The position numbers and the translations under genes were made by a program. The notes below the pieces were generated by a model. That model was not told the origin of the DNA and ran no database searches. It saw only the letters and a list, made by a program, of their open reading frames with translations. Positions 8,697 through 17,168 of a DNA stretch of 64,000 bases are shown here, one piece after another. Within the stretch, counting starts at the first letter, position 1; each line of letters starts with the position of its first letter. Source of the stretch: Candidatus Nitrohelix vancouverensis (GTDB taxonomy: Bacteria > Nitrospinota > Nitrospinia > Nitrospinales > VA-1); assembly GCA_015698305.1 (NCBI GenBank), contig CP048620.1:3122001-3186000 (forward strand). Direction: 5' to 3'.

Positions 8697-9185
8697 TTAT
8701 TCTAATTTATCCAATTCGTCCTGCAATCGACGGGAGTATTTGGCGGAATCCGCAGTCGGCTCAGCCGTTCCTGCGCCTTCGGGTTGATCGGACTTTTGTT
8801 TCTTTCCAGTCCACAATTGAATCACTTTCCTCACGCCAACGCCGCCAGCCACGAGGGCGACGAACGGTGTCAACCATGCGGTGATATTGAAGCCGCTTTT
8901 GGTCGGCGCGGAGAGGATCGTTTCCCCATATTTGTCGACTTCCTGCTGAATGATCTGTTCTACGGTGAGACCGGATTCCAGGCGTTTGGTATAGTCCGCG
9001 CGAATTTTATCCGATGTGTCGCAAGTGCAGTTGCCCAGCACCTTGCCGCATTTGTCGTCGCACTCGCACATCAGGGCGTTTTCAAGATCCGCCAGTAATG
9101 CGGAAGCCTGAACGCCTGACGACATTGCCAGCACCAGCGCAAGCGCTAAAGATAAAATCAAGCCTTTCATTTTCATGTCGGTCAC
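8697..9185 (-). CDS. ccmH: CcmH-family protein with atypical cysteine cluster
   Basis: A 162-residue protein with a signal or anchor helix (about residues 8-27), a periplasmic three-helix domain, a second membrane helix (about 101-118) and a polar tail. The family's LRCxxC site is replaced by a denser cluster: Cys40, Cys42, Cys46, Cys53 and Cys55. The following IRADYTKRL and YGETILSAP stretches are typical of CcmH/NrfF. CcmH reduces the apocytochrome disulfide and works with CcmF. The GTG start overlaps the ccmF stop by four bases; in-frame ATG codons at 9176 and 9170 are alternatives. Confidence 0.85.
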   Translation of the reverse strand: MTDMKMKGLILSLALALVLAMSSGVQASALLADLENALMCECDDKCGKVLGNCTCDTSDKIRADYTKRLESGLTVEQIIQQEVDKYGETILSAPTKSGFNITAWLTPFVALVAGGVGVRKVIQLWTGKKQKSDQPEGAGTAEPTADSAKYSRRLQDELDKLE

Positions 9186-11194
9186 TCCTGAGCCGGAGAA
9201 AAAACGGCTTCTTGAACTTTCATGCGCTCCAGACGACGGCGTAACTCCAAGCGATCCGGCCAGACGGAAACCATCGTGCCAAACGCGATCACCCAGCCGC
9301 CGAACCAGATCCAGCGAACCATCGGGTTCACGTAGACCTTGATTGTCGCCGATTCATCCTCAGCGAAATCCGCGAGGATCAGATAAACGTCCTCGCGCCA
9401 GGTCGAACGTACGTCGACTTCGGAAACGGGTTGGTTCTGTCCCTTGTAGAATTCTTTTTCTGGTTGCCCCGTCCACACGCGCTCGCCGTTCTTGTAGACG
9501 CCAATCTGAGCGATGGCGCGCGTTTTTGAAGCGTTCTCTTCGATAAATCCCAAACGCTCGTAAGTCAGCGTGAAACCTTTCAACTCGACGCTGTCGCCAA
9601 TTTTAAAACGCTTTTCAACATTCTCGCTATAGGATTGCGATCCAGCGATTCCAGCGAAAATCAAAACGACGCCAATATGAACAATGTAACCGCCGTAACG
9701 CGACTTGCTTCTCCAAACCAGCGAACCCAAAGACTCCGTGACCGATTCATGATGTAAATCCATTCGAGCGCGCGTTCCCTTGAAAAACTCAATCAGGATG
9801 GTGGTCATAACAAATGCGCACAACACGAAAGTCAGATAAGAGTACATCTCGGAACGGTTGGTGAGCGGCAGAAACGGATACAAGATAGCGGCCGTCGCCA
9901 GACCCACCGTCAAGGGCTTCACAAAATTCTTTTTCAGATTGGACCAGCTCGCCCGTCTCCACGCGATGATCGGTCCGATGCCGATCAAGGCCAGCAGTAC
10001 CATGCCGATGGGAACGTTGACCTGATTGTAAAAAGGCGGACCGACCGTGATCTTCACGCCGCGCACCGCTTCTGAAATGATCGGGAAAATGGTTCCCCAG
10101 AAGGTCGCAAAACCAATTCCAAGCAATACCAGATTATTGAATAGAAAACTGCTCTCACGCGACAGGAAGGAATCCAGCTCGTTATTACTGCGCAAGAGCG
10201 GAAGGCGCGTGAGAATCAAGGCCGTACAGATCACAATGATGACGCCGAGAAACCCGAGAAAATAAAAACCCAGAGTCGCCTCGTCGAAAGTGTGAACCGA
10301 CTGGATCAAACCGCTACGGGTGATGAAGGTGCCGAAGATCGTCATGACAAAGGTGAGCAGAACCAGCGACATGTTCCAGACCTTCATCATGTCTTTTCTT
10401 TCCTGAATCATCACCGAATGCAGATACGCCGTCGCCACCAGCAAAGGCATGAAGGCCGCGTTCTCTACCGGATCCCAGGCCCAGTAACCGCCCCAACCCA
10501 GCTCCAGATAGGCCCATTGCGCGCCAAAAAGATTGCCCATGCACAGGAAGAACCAGGAGATCAAGGTCCATTTGCGCGTGAGGCGAATCCAGCTGTCATC
10601 CAGATTGCGGGTGATCAAGGCCGCCATCGCAAAAGCGAAGGGAACGGTGAAACCCACATAACCCAGATACAAGGTCGGGGGATGAATCACCATCCAGTAA
10701 TTTTGCAGTAGAGGATTCAAGCCGCGCCCGTCTTCCGGCGCCACCGGGATGATCTCAAAGGGATTCGTCGAAAAATTGAGGAGCAAAAGAAAAAAGGTCG
10801 TGATGCTCATCAAAACCACCATGGCATAAGGCACCACCATGGCGTTGCGTTTTCTATTTTGGATGTGAACTACCAGCGAATAAGTCGTCAGAAGCAAGGT
10901 CCAGAAAAGTAGCGACCCTTTTTGACCGCCCCAGAAGGAGGAGATTTTATAGAAAGTATCCAGATCGCGACTGGAGTAAGCCCACACATATTGCAGACTG
11001 AAGTCGTCCGTCAACAAGGCTTTCCATAATGCCGCCGAAGAGATTGCGACGCAGGCCCATAAAATAAAAGGGATCTTCTCCGCGCTCAGATAAAGATCTA
11101 TCCGGTTGCCGCGCGCCGCCATCACATAAGACACACAGCCGTAAAGCGACGTCGCCAGCGCGATCATTAACGCAAATTCGCCAATTTCATTCAT
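9182..11194 (-). CDS. ccmF: Cytochrome c haem lyase subunit CcmF
   Basis: A 670-residue polytopic membrane protein with the WWD haem-handling motif at about residues 234-245 (WGGYWAWDPVEN), a conserved HPP at 171-173, and a large periplasmic domain before the last helix. CcmF receives haem from CcmE and attaches it to apocytochrome c. A ribosome site AAAGGG lies eight bases before the ATG and partly inside a hairpin (11206-11223). The 3' end is coupled to ccmH. Confidence 0.96.
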   Translation of the reverse strand: MNEIGEFALMIALATSLYGCVSYVMAARGNRIDLYLSAEKIPFILWACVAISSAALWKALLTDDFSLQYVWAYSSRDLDTFYKISSFWGGQKGSLLFWTLLLTTYSLVVHIQNRKRNAMVVPYAMVVLMSITTFFLLLLNFSTNPFEIIPVAPEDGRGLNPLLQNYWMVIHPPTLYLGYVGFTVPFAFAMAALITRNLDDSWIRLTRKWTLISWFFLCMGNLFGAQWAYLELGWGGYWAWDPVENAAFMPLLVATAYLHSVMIQERKDMMKVWNMSLVLLTFVMTIFGTFITRSGLIQSVHTFDEATLGFYFLGFLGVIIVICTALILTRLPLLRSNNELDSFLSRESSFLFNNLVLLGIGFATFWGTIFPIISEAVRGVKITVGPPFYNQVNVPIGMVLLALIGIGPIIAWRRASWSNLKKNFVKPLTVGLATAAILYPFLPLTNRSEMYSYLTFVLCAFVMTTILIEFFKGTRARMDLHHESVTESLGSLVWRSKSRYGGYIVHIGVVLIFAGIAGSQSYSENVEKRFKIGDSVELKGFTLTYERLGFIEENASKTRAIAQIGVYKNGERVWTGQPEKEFYKGQNQPVSEVDVRSTWREDVYLILADFAEDESATIKVYVNPMVRWIWFGGWVIAFGTMVSVWPDRLELRRRLERMKVQEAVFSPAQE

Positions 11195-11202
11195 TAGTTC
11201 AA

Positions 11203-11244
11203 CCCTTTCGCATCAATGCGAAAAATCGCAGTCTTCGACTGCGA
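11203..11244 (-). terminator. Tandem hairpins between ccmE and ccmF: terminator-like stem, then a stem over the ccmF ribosome site
   Basis: On the minus strand an 8 bp perfect stem (TCGCAGTC, 3-base loop, GACTGCGA; 11226-11244) is followed at once by five T residues, the form of an intrinsic terminator. Directly after it, TTTCGCAT pairs with ATGCGAAA (11206-11223). The last bases of this second stem are part of the ccmF ribosome site AAAGGG (11203-11208). Together they could limit read-through and translation of ccmF relative to ccmE. The short T-run makes complete termination unlikely. Confidence 0.55.
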
Positions 11245-11293
11245 GTATGTTCCGTTACATAGACTGGGCTTACCAGATAGGAAAACCTGACTG

Positions 11294-11782
11294 CTAAACA
11301 GAGGTTTTAGGTTTGGAACCTGAACCTTCCGATTCCAATCCCTTCTTATTATCTAAAGGCAAACTGCCTGGGTGAGTTTTTCCGGCTTCCTTCTCCGCTT
11401 CGTATTTGGAAGGACAGCTTGTCATCAATACATTGGCGTGAAAGACCCCCTCTTTATCCAGAGTTCCCTCAACAACCACTTCGCCGCCGTCTTGAAACAT
11501 ATCGGGGGTGATCCCCTTATAGACCACCTGCAAATTCGATTCTTTCTCTTCGATTGCAAAGCGAACTTTCAAATAGTCGTCAGGGTCTCTATTGATCGAG
11601 CCATTAACAACGTTACCCTTGATCTTAAGCCCGGCGCCTTCATAGGAAACCGTCTGAGCCATCAATTCGTCTACGGTAAAGAAATACTGAGACGTCGTGC
11701 TGATGCCAGCGCTGATAAGGTAAGCGACCGCTCCCACAATCAACATACTGCCCACAATAAATTTTGTCTTTTTAGGATTCAT
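11294..11782 (-). CDS. ccmE: Haem chaperone CcmE, CXXXY type
   Basis: A 162-residue periplasmic haem chaperone with an N-terminal membrane anchor (about residues 8-25) and an OB-fold domain (YEGAGLKIKGNVVNGS, GITPDMFQDGGEVVVEG). The classical haem-binding site is HxxxY. Here it reads C-P-S-K-Y, with Cys123 in place of His and Tyr127 kept. This CXXXY variant is known from some archaea and sulfate reducers. CcmE carries haem from CcmC to CcmF. It is the first gene of the operon, about 55 bases downstream of a near-consensus promoter. The polar C-terminal tail (after residue 140) is typical and probably disordered. Confidence 0.93.
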   Translation of the reverse strand: MNPKKTKFIVGSMLIVGAVAYLISAGISTTSQYFFTVDELMAQTVSYEGAGLKIKGNVVNGSINRDPDDYLKVRFAIEEKESNLQVVYKGITPDMFQDGGEVVVEGTLDKEGVFHANVLMTSCPSKYEAEKEAGKTHPGSLPLDNKKGLESEGSGSKPKTSV

Positions 11783-11840
11783 TGGATTCGAAATTAACCA
11801 AAAAAGTGAATGAATTCAAAGTAAATACAGGATCAACTTA

Positions 11841-11870
11841 ATACTATCATCCAGAATTTACCGTTGTCAA
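11841..11870 (-). promoter_or_regulatory. Sigma70-type promoter for the ccm operon
   Basis: On the minus strand, TTGACA (11870-11865) is separated by 18 bases from TAGTAT (11846-11841). The -10 box is preceded by TGA, an extended -10 feature. Transcription would begin roughly 50 bases before the ccmE start codon. Confidence 0.7.
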
Positions 11871-12060
11871 AGCAATTCCGACCTGTCGGAGCATCATAAA
11901 TAAAAGGCCTCAAGCCCTTTTCCCTGCCAGTTTCACCCCTCTTTATAAGAATAGCATTTTGTCGTCAAACAGCGCTGATATTCCCACACTTTCAGCCAAT
12001 TTTTCCCAATCAAAAGCTCTCCACTTAATTGGCTAACTAACAAATTTCATTGATTTTATA

Positions 12061-12088
12061 TTGACAGGTGTCTTATTTATGCTAGTAT
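12061..12088 (+). promoter_or_regulatory. Sigma70-type promoter for mraZ and the dcw cluster
   Basis: A perfect TTGACA (12061-12066) is followed after 16 bases by TAGTAT (12083-12088). The start site would fall near 12095, inside the MraZ repeats, giving a leader of about 50 bases before mraZ. Confidence 0.7.
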
Positions 12089-12090
12089 CT

Positions 12091-12133
12091 GTCACAAAGT
12101 GTCATAAAGTGTACTTAAACTGTCACATAAAGG
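12091..12133 (+). promoter_or_regulatory. MraZ-box repeats
   Basis: Directly behind the -10 box, AAAGTGT occurs at 12096-12102 and again at 12106-12112, one 10-base helical turn apart, and a degenerate copy AAACTGT follows at 12117-12123. Direct AAAGTG-type repeats at this spacing, between promoter and mraZ, are the known binding pattern of MraZ. This predicts autoregulation of the cluster. Confidence 0.65.
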
Positions 12134-12145
12134 TTTCAACAGTTC

Positions 12146-12544
12146 ATGAACGGGTTCCTGGGGACATACGAAATAAGCCTCGACGACAAGGGTCGCTTCA
12201 ACGTTCCGGTCAAATTCCGAAATGTTTTGGAGAGGGAGAACAATCCCAACCTCGTCATGACGCATATGGACGGCTACCTGATCGTGTTCCCGCAGACCGA
12301 ATGGACTCGCAACGAGGCCCGTCTAAAAGACCTGGATTCCTTTGAGCGCGAAGATCGCAACAAGAAAAGAAAAATATTTTCGAGAGCCGTCGAGATCGAC
12401 ATCAAATCAGGAAAGATTCTGGTGCCTTTGAAGCAACGCAACGTCGCCGGGCTGAACAAAGAAGTCGTGCTGGTGGGAATGTCTGAATCGTTTGAAATCT
12501 GGTCAAAAGACCTTTGGTTGGAAAATGAAGGCGAGGAGGATTGA
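12146..12544 (+). CDS. mraZ: Transcriptional regulator MraZ
   Basis: A 132-residue protein with two tandem SpoVT/AbrB-like folds, each with its characteristic strand pattern: residues about 5-50 (YEISLDDKGRFNVP) and 75-120 (AVEIDIKSGKILVP). MraZ is a ring-forming DNA-binding protein that represses the division and cell wall cluster. It is slightly shorter than the common 143-152 residues. It is the first gene behind the dcw promoter, with its own boxes just upstream. Confidence 0.95.
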   Translation: MNGFLGTYEISLDDKGRFNVPVKFRNVLERENNPNLVMTHMDGYLIVFPQTEWTRNEARLKDLDSFEREDRNKKRKIFSRAVEIDIKSGKILVPLKQRNVAGLNKEVVLVGMSESFEIWSKDLWLENEGEED

Positions 12545-12600
12545 TCGCCAGGTAGCAACAGTCTGAAAGGAACACAGGGCGGTCAATTCCGAAAGGAACC

Positions 12601-13539
12601 ATGGAGCAACATCACCGTCCGGTTTTATTAAAAGAATCGACGACATTTTTTAACTCCGTTGAGGAGGGTTGGATTGTGGATGCCACATTGGGGGATGGAG
12701 GCCACACGCAATACTTACTGGAACACTCCAGGCCGGGAGTGAAAGTTCTGGGCATTGATCGCGATCCCAGCGCTCTCGAACGCGCGCGCAAACGCTTGAG
12801 TCAATTCGGCGACCGCGTCGCCTTCGCGCATGGAAACTATAGCGAACTGGCTTCGCTCCTGCCTCAGGCGGGCATCCGCAAAATTCAAGGCCTGTTGATG
12901 GATCTGGGCGTTTCGTCTCCGCAGTTGGATGTGGCGGAACGCGGCTTCAGCTTTCGACACGACGGCCCCCTCGACATGAGAATGAATCCGCAAGACCCGC
13001 AAACGGCGGCGGACCTTCTGGTTTCGGCGAGCGACGCCGAACTGATGACTATTTTAAAAGACTATGGAGAAGAACGGAATTACAAACGAATTGTGCGGGA
13101 GATCCGCAAGGCGCAAAGCAAAAAGCCCATCGCAACAACCCTTCAATTAGCAGAAATCCTCTCTTCAGGGGCGTTCGCGTCCCGGCATGTCAAAATTCAC
13201 CCCGCTACCCGCACCTTCCAGGCTTTGCGTATTGCAGTCAACAGCGAGCTGCGTCATTTGAAAATCGCATTGAGGGATTCGCTGGAATTCCTCAATGCGG
13301 CAGCCCGGGTTGCCGTGATCTCTTTTCACTCTCTTGAGGATCGCATTGTTAAGAATTTTTTTCGCGATCAGGAGGGCGCTTGCACCTGCCCTCCTAAATT
13401 ACCGGTATGCGTGTGCGGAAACAAAGCGTCGCTTCGCGTGTTAACGCGTCGCCCCATTGTTCCCTCGCCTGAAGAGGCGAAAGAAAACCCCCGATCCTCC
13501 AGTTCCAAGCTGAGAGTCGCGGAAAAAGTGGATGTTTAA
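12601..13539 (+). CDS. rsmH: 16S rRNA m4C1402 methyltransferase RsmH (MraW)
   Basis: A 312-residue SAM-dependent methyltransferase that N4-methylates C1402 of 16S rRNA. It shows HHRPVLLKES at the N-terminus, the SAM loop DATLGDGGHT, LLMDLGVSSPQLD and the late motif FHSLEDRIVK. It has the expected length. A GAAAGGAACC ribosome site precedes the ATG. The last eight bases overlap ftsL. Confidence 0.97.
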   Translation: MEQHHRPVLLKESTTFFNSVEEGWIVDATLGDGGHTQYLLEHSRPGVKVLGIDRDPSALERARKRLSQFGDRVAFAHGNYSELASLLPQAGIRKIQGLLMDLGVSSPQLDVAERGFSFRHDGPLDMRMNPQDPQTAADLLVSASDAELMTILKDYGEERNYKRIVREIRKAQSKKPIATTLQLAEILSSGAFASRHVKIHPATRTFQALRIAVNSELRHLKIALRDSLEFLNAAARVAVISFHSLEDRIVKNFFRDQEGACTCPPKLPVCVCGNKASLRVLTRRPIVPSPEEAKENPRSSSSKLRVAEKVDV

Positions 13540-13849
13540 AAAACTGGGAAGCGTCGCGCGGCGACGTTTTCGTCTGTCCTCCAAGGAATTGAGGATCGCC
13601 CTCGCCTTCTCCGTTTTGTTTGGCGTCGGGGCGCTGGCATTCGTCTGGTCGAATGTAAAAATGATTCAACAATCTTACAACTACCAGGGGCAAATGATCG
13701 AACAAAAGCGTCTGCTGAACATCAACAAACGCCTCAAGCTGGAGCGGGAGAGCCTGCGCTCCCTGTCTCGCGTTCGAACCATTGCCGTCAACCAGCTCGG
13801 CTTTGTCGAGCCGGATCATTCGCAAACCGTCACCGTATTTTTGAAATAA
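13532..13849 (+). CDS. ftsL: Cell division protein FtsL
   Basis: A 105-residue bitopic protein: a basic cytoplasmic N-terminus, one membrane helix (about residues 23-42) and a periplasmic coiled coil (about 45-85). FtsL bridges FtsQB to FtsWI in the divisome. Sequence conservation in this family is low, so size, topology and place between rsmH and ftsI carry the call. It overlaps rsmH by eight bases and ends two bases before ftsI. Confidence 0.88.
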   Translation: MFKKLGSVARRRFRLSSKELRIALAFSVLFGVGALAFVWSNVKMIQQSYNYQGQMIEQKRLLNINKRLKLERESLRSLSRVRTIAVNQLGFVEPDHSQTVTVFLK

Positions 13850-13851
13850 CC

Positions 13852-15600
13852 ATGACTCGCTCTAAAAAGAAATCGCCAGAAAAAAATGAAGGCCAGGGAT
13901 TCAATTTCCGCCTGGGACTGGTGACCTCGATCTTCATCCTGTTCGCGGGGGCTTTGAGCGCGCGTTTGTTTTATCTGCAGATCATCCAGCATGAAGAGCT
14001 GGTCGCCCAATCCGAAAAACAGTATCAAAGCGCCGTCAAAATCTACTATGGCAGAGGCGCCATTTTCGACCGCAACGGAACGCCGCTCGCGGCCAATATC
14101 GAAGCCGAGTCTGTCTATGTCTCTCCGGTTGAAATCTTCAACAAAAAGGAAGCGGCGCGTCATTTATCGAAAACGCTGAACCTGTCATTCGATTCGGTTC
14201 TGAAAAAAATATCCACCGACAAACAATTCGCGTGGATCAAACGCAAATGCGATCTACGTGAAATCGACGCCTTGCGGGCGCTCAATCTTGCCGGCGTCGG
14301 ATTCATCGTCGAGCACAAACGCTATTATCCAAAGCGCGAGCTGGCCGCGAATGTGCTCGGCTTTGTCGGTCTGGACAATCAGGGTTTGTCCGGCGTAGAG
14401 CTTTACCACCACGAGCTTCTCAAGGGATTCACGCAACTCAAGGTCATGGAAAAAGACGCGCGCGGTCGACCTGTATCGGCGTTCTCCTCCATGATCAATG
14501 CGGACAGGGGAAGTAGCGACGTCGTCCTCACACTGGACGAAGTGATCCAGTTCACCGCCGAATATCATTTAAAGAAACAGGTCGAAGCCTACAAGGCGAA
14601 ATCCGGCATCGCCGTGGTCATGGACCCGAACAGCGGGGAGATCCTGGCGCTGGCAAGCGCTCCGCAATTCAACCCCAATCAATATGGGTCCTATAAACCT
14701 GCGGCGTGGAGAAACAACATCGTCGGCAGTTCTTATGAGCCGGGATCGATTTTCAAACCGATCATCGCCGCCGCCGCTCTCGATCAGGGATTGGCGCGTC
14801 CGCAGGATATTTTCTTTTGCGAAAACGGTAGTTTCAAACTGGGTCGCACCCATATCGGAGAAGCCGCCAACCATAAATTCGGCTGGCTGACCCTGCGCGA
14901 CATCATTTCGAAATCCAGCAATATCGGCTCCATCAAAATCGCTCAACAAGTCGGCGAACAAACTTTTTACGACTACATGAAAAAATTTGGCTTCGGCGAA
15001 AAATCCGGCATCGACCTTCCGGGTGAAGCGGGAGGTCAATTGAAAGAGCCGGAACGCTGGTCGAAACTGTCCCTCGCCTCGATTTCATTTGGCCAGGAAG
15101 TGGGCGTGACGCCGATTCAGATGATTTCCGCCCTGAGCAGCATCGCCAACGGCGGACGCCTCATGCAACCGCATGTCGCCAAAGCGGTCATGAAAAACGG
15201 TCAGAAGGTGAAAACCTTCCCCGCCCGTCCTGTGAAGCGCGTCATTTCAGAACGAGCCAGCAAACAGATGGTCGATATTCTGAAAACCGTCGTCAAAGAA
15301 GGCACCGGCGGCAACGCCGCTATTGACGGCTACGAGGTCGCAGGCAAAACCGGAACCGCGCAAAAATACAACCAACAGACAAAGTCCTATTCGCAAGACG
15401 ACTACATCTCTTCGTTCATAGGCTTTGTGCCTGCGGATGCGCCGCGTCTGGCGATTCTCGTCATGATCGACGAGCCTCGCGGCAGTTACTGGGGAGGAAC
15501 GGTAGCCGCTCCGGTTTTCAAGGACATCGCGGAGAAGGCCTTGCGCTACCTCAACGTTCCTTCAACAAAAGAAACAGTTTTCATTCTGGATCGCGCCTGA
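13852..15600 (+). CDS. ftsI: Septal peptidoglycan transpeptidase FtsI (PBP3)
   Basis: A 582-residue class B penicillin-binding protein. A single N-terminal membrane helix (about 21-43) is followed by the pedestal domain and the transpeptidase. The active-site triad of motifs is present: SIFK (Ser299 nucleophile, Lys302), SSN (355-357) and KTG (499-501). It cross-links septal peptidoglycan with FtsW. No PASTA domain is seen after the transpeptidase. Its TGA overlaps the murE ATG (ATGA). Confidence 0.96.
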   Translation: MTRSKKKSPEKNEGQGFNFRLGLVTSIFILFAGALSARLFYLQIIQHEELVAQSEKQYQSAVKIYYGRGAIFDRNGTPLAANIEAESVYVSPVEIFNKKEAARHLSKTLNLSFDSVLKKISTDKQFAWIKRKCDLREIDALRALNLAGVGFIVEHKRYYPKRELAANVLGFVGLDNQGLSGVELYHHELLKGFTQLKVMEKDARGRPVSAFSSMINADRGSSDVVLTLDEVIQFTAEYHLKKQVEAYKAKSGIAVVMDPNSGEILALASAPQFNPNQYGSYKPAAWRNNIVGSSYEPGSIFKPIIAAAALDQGLARPQDIFFCENGSFKLGRTHIGEAANHKFGWLTLRDIISKSSNIGSIKIAQQVGEQTFYDYMKKFGFGEKSGIDLPGEAGGQLKEPERWSKLSLASISFGQEVGVTPIQMISALSSIANGGRLMQPHVAKAVMKNGQKVKTFPARPVKRVISERASKQMVDILKTVVKEGTGGNAAIDGYEVAGKTGTAQKYNQQTKSYSQDDYISSFIGFVPADAPRLAILVMIDEPRGSYWGGTVAAPVFKDIAEKALRYLNVPSTKETVFILDRA

Positions 15601-17168
15601 TGAACTGCGCAACCGTTATAAAACCTGACTATGAGCCTAACGTCGAAACCTGCGTTGAAATCATGACCGAACAATTCAACATCAAGAATCTGGTGAACGG
15701 AGCGGGAGCGTTGCAAACGCTTGGCGATATGAATCGATCCGTCGCGTCCGTTGAATACGATTCGCGTCGCGTCGCGCCGGGTTCCCTGTTCGTGGCGATC
15801 TCAGGCTTTCGCCAGGACGGCGCGCGTTATATCAAAGACGCTATCGATAAGGGATGCGTCGCTGTCGTATCCGAAAAAGAACCCCTCGCCGTTCAAGCGG
15901 AACTTGGCGGGAACAAAGATATCGCCCTGATTCAAGTACAAGACGCCAGACAGGCCCTGGCTTGCATCTCGTCTAATTTTTACAACAATCCTTCGAACCG
16001 GCTGGCCCTCACCGGCATCACCGGAGCGAACGGCAAGACTACAACCGCCTACCTGATGGAATCGATTCTGCGGGAGGAAGGGAAACGCGCCGGCGTCATC
16101 GGAACCATTAATTACCGATACGCCGACACGATCATTCCCGCTCCTGTCACCACCCCGGAGTCGTTGGACCTCAACCGCCTGTTACAAGAGATGACGAGCC
16201 GGGGCGTCTCACACTGCGTGATGGAAGCGTCTTCACACGCCCTGTACTTGAAGCGCGTCTGGAATCTGGATTTTGAAGTCGGCATTTTCACCAACCTGAG
16301 CCGCGACCATCTGGACTTTCATGAGTCGATGGAAAATTACAAATCCGCAAAGAAACTCCTGTTCAAGGCCAACAATGTAAAAAAAGCCGTGCTCAATCTC
16401 GACGATCCGGTCGGTCGGGAAATCCAACAGGAACTGAACATCGAAACGATAGGCATCAGTCTGAACGGCCCTGCAGATGTGACCGCCGAAGACATACAAC
16501 GAAAAGACAACGCGACGCATTTCACGCTGAAAACTCCCTGGGGTTCGGTTGCGATGCAAACCGCCTTGCTCGGCGCGCACAATCTTCAAAATATTCTGTC
16601 CGCCGCGTCCGCCGCTCTGCTTCAGGGAATCTCCCTCGAAACCGTCGCGCGCGGCATTGGCAAGGTTGAAAACGTTCCCGGTCGTTTCGAAGGCGTTCAG
16701 GAAGGACAAAAATTTCTCGTGGTCGTCGACTACGCGCACACCGACGACGCCCTGCGCAACGTGCTGGAAGCCGCGCGACAGTTGACCTCAAAGCGTCTGA
16801 TCGTGGTGTTCGGTTGCGGCGGCGACCGGGATCGCGGCAAACGACCGCTGATGGGTTCCGTCGCCCTGAAACTGAGCGATTGCGCCATCATCACCTCCGA
16901 CAACCCGAGGAGCGAAGACCCCGAAAGCATCATCAACGATATCGTCGAGGGAATGACCATCGAACTGAAGCAAACGCGTCGACACGAGATCATTGTCGAC
17001 CGAAAGCAGGCGATCCAGCGCGCAATTGAACTGGCAGAAGAAGGCGATCTGGTTTTGATCGCGGGCAAGGGGCATGAAGATTATCAAATTCTGAAAAGCG
17101 GAACGATTCACTTTGACGACCGTGAAATAGCCCGCAATGCGATCCATAGGAGGTTACAAAATGATTGA
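15600..17168 (+). CDS. murE: UDP-MurNAc-L-Ala-D-Glu:meso-diaminopimelate ligase
   Basis: A 522-residue Mur ligase that adds the third residue of the stem peptide. The ATP loop is GITGANGKTTT (residues 139-149), and the motif DNPR near residue 436 is the signature for meso-diaminopimelate rather than lysine. The annotated ATG overlaps the ftsI stop. An in-frame ATG 21 codons later (15663) would remove an N-terminal piece that is not conserved in the family, so either start is possible. Its end overlaps murF by eight bases. Confidence 0.96.
   Translation: MNCATVIKPDYEPNVETCVEIMTEQFNIKNLVNGAGALQTLGDMNRSVASVEYDSRRVAPGSLFVAISGFRQDGARYIKDAIDKGCVAVVSEKEPLAVQAELGGNKDIALIQVQDARQALACISSNFYNNPSNRLALTGITGANGKTTTAYLMESILREEGKRAGVIGTINYRYADTIIPAPVTTPESLDLNRLLQEMTSRGVSHCVMEASSHALYLKRVWNLDFEVGIFTNLSRDHLDFHESMENYKSAKKLLFKANNVKKAVLNLDDPVGREIQQELNIETIGISLNGPADVTAEDIQRKDNATHFTLKTPWGSVAMQTALLGAHNLQNILSAASAALLQGISLETVARGIGKVENVPGRFEGVQEGQKFLVVVDYAHTDDALRNVLEAARQLTSKRLIVVFGCGGDRDRGKRPLMGSVALKLSDCAIITSDNPRSEDPESIINDIVEGMTIELKQTRRHEIIVDRKQAIQRAIELAEEGDLVLIAGKGHEDYQILKSGTIHFDDREIARNAIHRRLQND

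Larger units (their letters stand above)
11783..12145. other. Divergent ccm/dcw intergenic region
   Basis: This 363-base AT-rich gap separates the minus-strand ccm operon from the plus-strand dcw cluster. It holds one promoter for each and the MraZ boxes. Other visible structure is a small palindrome CCGAC-CT-GTCGG (11878-11889) and a 7 bp inverted repeat AGCCAAT/ATTGGCT (11994-12000 and 12028-12034) about 30 bases upstream of the dcw -35 box. The inverted repeat could be an operator. I see no coding sequence or RNA gene here. Confidence 0.6.
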
